From Hyphomicrobiales bacterium (GTDB lineage: Bacteria; Pseudomonadota; Alphaproteobacteria; Parvibaculales; Parvibaculaceae), in contig JAATFR010000002.1 of the NCBI GenBank assembly GCA_015655095.1, positions 1 through 9,825 of the forward strand: a stretch of DNA of 9,825 nt, given 5' to 3'. Of the stretch, positions 7,143-9,825 are shown piece after piece (the stretch's first letter is position 1; every line of letters starts with the position of its first letter). A program made the translations under genes and the position numbers. The notes beneath the pieces were generated by a model. It made no database searches and was not told the origin of the DNA. It saw only the letters and a program-made list of their open reading frames with translations.

Positions 7143-7793
7143 TCACGATGCCATGGCCAGCTGGTCGCGGGCTGCGGCGAAGGCGCGGAAACCCTCAACG
7201 ATTTCATCTGCCTGCCGTCGCGCGCCGCTTTGCAGATATTCCATGGCGTTGAGCGAGGCGTCATGAGCCGGGTGGCTTGAGCCGCCAACGCAATCCTCCA
7301 CGACCCGGCAGAAATAATCGTTCTGATGGCCATCCACGAACGTGTAATGCACGCACACGTCCGTCAGCCCGCCGACCAGCACCAGCGTCTGCGCCTTGAG
7401 GCCCTTGAGCAGGATTTCCAGGTCGGTGCCGAAGAAGGCCGAATAGCGGCGCTTGGCGATGACATAATCATCGGGCAGCAAGCCCAGCTCTTCTCCCGCC
7501 ACCGGCGTGCCTTCATCGTCCTCAAGGCAATGAATGTCCTCCACGCCGTCGAGTTCACGACCGAAATCCACCAGCGTGCGCCGGTGCACTTCCGCGATGA
7601 AAACGATCGGAATGCCCGCCTCGCGGGCCGCATCGACCACTACGCGCGCGCGCTCCATGCGGACGGAATAGCCTTCCATCAGCGGAATAGGCTGGGGCGC
7701 ATTCTTGAAGAACGAGCCCTTCTGGATGTCGACGACGATCAGCACGGGCTGGCCTTCGATCATCGCGCGGCGCTGTCTTTTTATCTCTGTCAT
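7143..7793 (-). CDS. isochorismatase-family cysteine hydrolase
   Basis: This 216-residue cytosolic protein belongs to the isochorismatase-like hydrolases, many of which cleave C-N bonds of amides, ureides or carbamoyl compounds by a Cys nucleophile. The catalytic triad is visible: D22 in LIVVDIQKG, K114 in VIAKRRYSAF and C147 in GGLTDVCVHYT. The expected segments IPIVFIAEVH and GHQNDYFCRVVEDCVG lie between and after them, and the length is normal. The start has AGGAG (7802-7806, minus strand) eight bases before the ATG. That site overlaps the TAG stop of the upstream oxygenase gene, so the two genes are one operon and probably translationally coupled. The substrate is not deducible. The family includes ureidoacrylate, N-carbamoylsarcosine, maleamate and biuret hydrolases, and a true isochorismatase role is unlikely because no siderophore gene is near. 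Confidence 0.9.
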   Translation of the reverse strand: MTEIKRQRRAMIEGQPVLIVVDIQKGSFFKNAPQPIPLMEGYSVRMERARVVVDAAREAGIPIVFIAEVHRRTLVDFGRELDGVEDIHCLEDDEGTPVAGEELGLLPDDYVIAKRRYSAFFGTDLEILLKGLKAQTLVLVGGLTDVCVHYTFVDGHQNDYFCRVVEDCVGGSSHPAHDASLNAMEYLQSGARRQADEIVEGFRAFAAARDQLAMAS

Positions 7794-7804
7794 CCTTGTA
7801 ACTC

Positions 7805-9019
7805 CTATACGGGGGATTCGTTGACGGCCTTGCGCTTGAACGGATTTTCCTGATGCAGCGGAAAATCCACCTTGAGTTCGCCGGTCAGGATTCTTTTACG
7901 TAAATGTTTCGTGTCGAGAATGCTGAAGCAGGCGAGATGGTCGCCCGCCACGATGCGCGTGTAGCCAGAAGGCCGCTCCGGCGTCACGAATTGGGGGAGG
8001 GGCTCAACCACGGTGTGGTAATCGACGGCGAAGAACAGCGGCAGGGAATAGCGCTCGACGCCGGTGTTGACCACGCGGTGCTGCGTGGCCTTGAACAGGC
8101 CGTTGGTCCAGCCTTCAATCAGGTCGCCGATATTGACAATGAAGCAGCCCGGCAGGGGCGGCGCTTCCACCCATTCATCAGCCGAGTTCATCACCTGCAG
8201 GCCGGGGCCGCTGGTGTTCAGAATGGTGAAGCATTCAAAGTCCGAATGTGCGCCGATGCCCAGATTCTGCCGGTCCATCGGCCGGTCATTCGGCGGATAA
8301 TGAAGCAGGCGCAATTGCGAACTGGGCTTGGTCGCCTTCTCAATGAAAAATGTTTCAGGCAGGCCAAGCGCCATGGCGAAAGCGCGGAAGAGCTGGTTGC
8401 CCACATTCGTTACAGCGGCGTAATAGCTTTGCACATCCTCGCGAAAGCCCGGCAGCCAGTCCGGCCACTGGTTGGGCACCAGCATCAGGTTGCCGGCCAG
8501 ATAGTCCGGGTCGTCGTGGGCGATCTCGATCGAGCTGTCGAAGGCCTGATGCAGGCGTGGGTGGCCCAGATGATCATCCCTGGGGTCTTCAGGCGCGGGC
8601 GACAGCCGGTAAAGCTCAGGATCGGGGTCCTCATAGTCCAGCGTGCTCGGCAACCATCCGCGATTGCCCTGCGAGTTGCGCACATGCACGCGCTCGCGCA
8701 ATTCTATGGGTGAATGATGGAAGGCGGCTGATTGCGCATAAGCCTTGTCGATCAGCGTCTGGGGCACCCCATGGTTGCGGATATAGAAGAAGCCCACATC
8801 CTCGCAGGCCTTGCCTATTTCCTGTGCCACAGCCCGGCGTTCAGCCTCGTTCGTACTGAACAGGGCGCCAATATCGATAACAGGAATGGCGGTGAAGGGC
8901 ATTTTCGCGGCGCCCATGGAGCCTTGTGTTTGTTCCTCGGCGCCTATGGCGCCTTGTGTTTGTTCATTGAGTTTCTGTTGACTGGTGTATTCCAGCTCGG
9001 GCCGGGTCAGCGTGTTCAT
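7805..9019 (-). CDS. 2-oxoglutarate/Fe(II)-dependent oxygenase, isopenicillin N synthase-like
   Basis: This 404-residue cytosolic oxygenase has an N-terminal non-haem dioxygenase domain beginning at IPVIDIGALF (45-54) with the GFFYIRNHGV block (76-85), and a C-terminal Fe(II)/2OG oxygenase domain. The iron triad is H258 and D260 (GAHSDFECFTIL) and H314 (ATQHRVVN). R323 and S325 in RYSLPLFF are the expected co-substrate carboxylate-binding pair, which favours 2-oxoglutarate use over a true isopenicillin N synthase reaction. Residues 18-37 are an in-frame duplicated decapeptide (NEQTQGAIGA, EEQTQGSMGA) in an extension that precedes the conserved domain. The start at 9019 has GAGGA ten bases upstream; M40 (codon 8902-8900) would remove the extension but has no clear ribosome binding site. 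It is the first gene of a two-gene operon with the cysteine hydrolase. The substrate is unknown. Confidence 0.92.
   Translation of the reverse strand: MNTLTRPELEYTSQQKLNEQTQGAIGAEEQTQGSMGAAKMPFTAIPVIDIGALFSTNEAERRAVAQEIGKACEDVGFFYIRNHGVPQTLIDKAYAQSAAFHHSPIELRERVHVRNSQGNRGWLPSTLDYEDPDPELYRLSPAPEDPRDDHLGHPRLHQAFDSSIEIAHDDPDYLAGNLMLVPNQWPDWLPGFREDVQSYYAAVTNVGNQLFRAFAMALGLPETFFIEKATKPSSQLRLLHYPPNDRPMDRQNLGIGAHSDFECFTILNTSGPGLQVMNSADEWVEAPPLPGCFIVNIGDLIEGWTNGLFKATQHRVVNTGVERYSLPLFFAVDYHTVVEPLPQFVTPERPSGYTRIVAGDHLACFSILDTKHLRKRILTGELKVDFPLHQENPFKRKAVNESPV
8908..8967. repeat. 30-bp tandem duplication at the 5' end of the oxygenase gene
   Basis: Two adjacent 30-bp units (8908-8937 and 8938-8967) match at 27 of 30 positions. 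Being a multiple of three, each adds ten residues in frame to the N-terminus of the oxygenase, giving the Gln/Gly/Ala-rich pair at residues 18-37. This is a direct sequence observation. The three differences show that the duplication is not the very latest event or that the units have since drifted. Confidence 0.9.
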
Positions 9020-9183
9020 CTCGCATGAGTCCTCACTTTATGGACGCCCGCCACTTCGCAGTCGAATCGGTAACGCCCACAGTGACTGCGAATGCAAGCC
9101 GCATACCACTCACGCCGTCTGGCCCCCCGATTGCATACAATCGAGTATCCGGGATTGCGGGCAATTATGCATGGAGTGCGCAG
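9020..9183. promoter_or_regulatory. divergent intergenic control region with palindromic sites
   Basis: This 164-bp gap carries the promoters of both the oxygenase operon (minus) and the binding-protein gene (plus). A perfect 9-bp inverted repeat, TTCGCAGTC (9055-9063) and GACTGCGAA (9084-9092), has a 20-bp spacer. A near-palindrome ATTGCATACAAT (9130-9141, five of six pairs) resembles operators of some GntR-family repressors, and it overlaps TACAAT (9136-9141), a five-of-six match to a plus-strand -10 box. No good -35 box accompanies it, so the promoter call is weak. GGAG at 9173-9176 is the ribosome binding site for the ATG at 9184. Confidence 0.4.
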
Positions 9184-9825
9184 ATGACGAAGGCAGAGGA
9201 CAGCCGTATGGGTGGCAAAAAGGGAAATGATGTGAAAAAGGGCATGTCCCGCCGTTCCGTGCTCAAAGGCGGGGCAGTGCTGGGCGCAGTGGCGGCGCTC
9301 AACATGCCGTTCATCCGGCCTTCCTATGCCGCATCGAGCCTCAAGGTTTCAACCTTCGGCGGCTATTTCGAGCAAAGCTTCAACAGCTTTATCTATCCGG
9401 CCTTCACCAAGGCGACAGGCATTGCGGTCGAGTCCGTGCCCCAGTCGGAAAGCGCTGCTTTCCTGCTTCAGTTGCAGCAGGCGAGCAAGGCCGGCGCGGT
9501 GCCGATGGACATCTGCTGTATGCCCCAGAGCGATCTTCTGCGCGGCCGCGAGCTGAGCCTGTGGAAAACATATGATCTCGGCAAGATTCCCAACGTGTCG
9601 CTTCTGCCTGATCGTTATGTCAACAAAATCGCATCCGGTGTCGATGGCGTCGGCGCCATGGCCTGGTACACGACCTTCGTCGTCAACAAGGAAAACGTGA
9701 AGCCCCTGCCCGATAGCTGGAAAGCATTGTGGGACCCGAAATACAAGAATTCCTGGGGTCTCCAGTCCGGTGGCGTTTCCAACATTCTTGAAATCACCTC
9801 CATGGTCTGGTTCGGCACCAACGAT
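9184..9825 (+). CDS. ABC transporter substrate-binding protein, PotD-like, Tat-exported (partial, 3' end outside window)
   Basis: The first 214 codons of a periplasmic solute-binding protein are present; the frame is open to the window edge with no stop. The N-terminus carries a twin-arginine signal, SRRSVLK at residues 22-28, then a moderately hydrophobic stretch and a likely cleavage near PSYA/AS (residue 49 or 50). The mature part, beginning SSLKVSTFGGYFEQSFNSFIYPAFTK in outline, then GAMAWYTTFVVNKENV and PLPDSWKALWDPKYKNSWGL, fits the spermidine/putrescine-type (PotD/PotF) binding-protein group, which also includes proteins for other amines, opines and amino-acid-like solutes. Two starts are plausible: 9184 with GGAG seven bases upstream, and 9208 with GAGGA seven bases upstream. 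The ATG at 9244 would leave a standard short Tat n-region. Permease and ATPase genes are expected beyond the right edge. Confidence 0.88.
   Translation, partial: MTKAEDSRMGGKKGNDVKKGMSRRSVLKGGAVLGAVAALNMPFIRPSYAASSLKVSTFGGYFEQSFNSFIYPAFTKATGIAVESVPQSESAAFLLQLQQASKAGAVPMDICCMPQSDLLRGRELSLWKTYDLGKIPNVSLLPDRYVNKIASGVDGVGAMAWYTTFVVNKENVKPLPDSWKALWDPKYKNSWGLQSGGVSNILEITSMVWFGTND

Noticed and set aside
6602..7333. 243-codon open frame on the minus strand
   Set aside because: It overlaps the hydrolase gene, the terminator hairpin and the end of the cysteine hydrolase gene, and has no recognisable domain.
7904..8713. 269-codon open frame on the plus strand
   Set aside because: It is antisense to the oxygenase gene, whose iron ligands and domain blocks are intact, and its translation shows no family motif.
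7805..9019. True isopenicillin N synthase of a beta-lactam pathway
   Set aside because: The family resemblance covers only the common oxygenase fold. The RxS pair indicates 2-oxoglutarate use, and no peptide synthetase or other beta-lactam gene is nearby.

Overview
The window looks like a chromosomal segment of a moderately GC-rich Gram-negative bacterium, most likely an alphaproteobacterium. This rests on base composition, on the GC-rich hairpin of a type common in alphaproteobacterial intergenic DNA, and on the gene set. No rRNA or other phylogenetic marker is present, so anything below class level would be a guess. I saw no tRNA, rRNA, insertion sequence, CRISPR array or phage gene.

Region 1 (1-294) is non-coding. 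It holds unusual G and C homopolymer tracts, including a run of 16 C lying in the loop of a perfect 10-bp inverted repeat, followed by a weak promoter candidate. Region 2 (295-6214) is a complete tripartite RND multidrug efflux operon of MexAB-OprM/AcrAB type: a lipoprotein periplasmic adaptor, an inner-membrane proton/drug antiporter of the HAE-1 family with the proton-relay residues intact, and a lipoprotein outer-membrane channel. All three genes run the same way with short gaps (54 bp, then 1 bp). No regulator of the operon lies inside the window.

Region 3 (6215-7075) is a nested inverted repeat abutting the start codon of a metallo-beta-lactamase-fold hydrolase. In that protein the HxHxDH motif reads HxNxDH. 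A strong GC-rich hairpin at 7100-7124 separates it from the convergent genes that follow.

Region 4 (7143-9825) holds two minus-strand genes that appear translationally coupled: an isopenicillin-N-synthase-like 2-oxoglutarate/Fe(II) oxygenase followed by an isochorismatase-family cysteine hydrolase. Divergent from them is a Tat-exported, PotD-like ABC-transporter substrate-binding protein that runs off the right edge. The layout (binding protein, oxygenase, C-N hydrolase, shared intergenic region with palindromic sites) suggests import and breakdown of a small nitrogen-containing compound. The substrate cannot be read from the sequence.

No single feature clearly marks an undescribed system. 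The most unusual signals are the C16 hairpin upstream of the efflux operon, the nested GCGTGA repeats at the hydrolase start, the altered metal-binding motif, and the 30-bp in-frame duplication at the start of the oxygenase.
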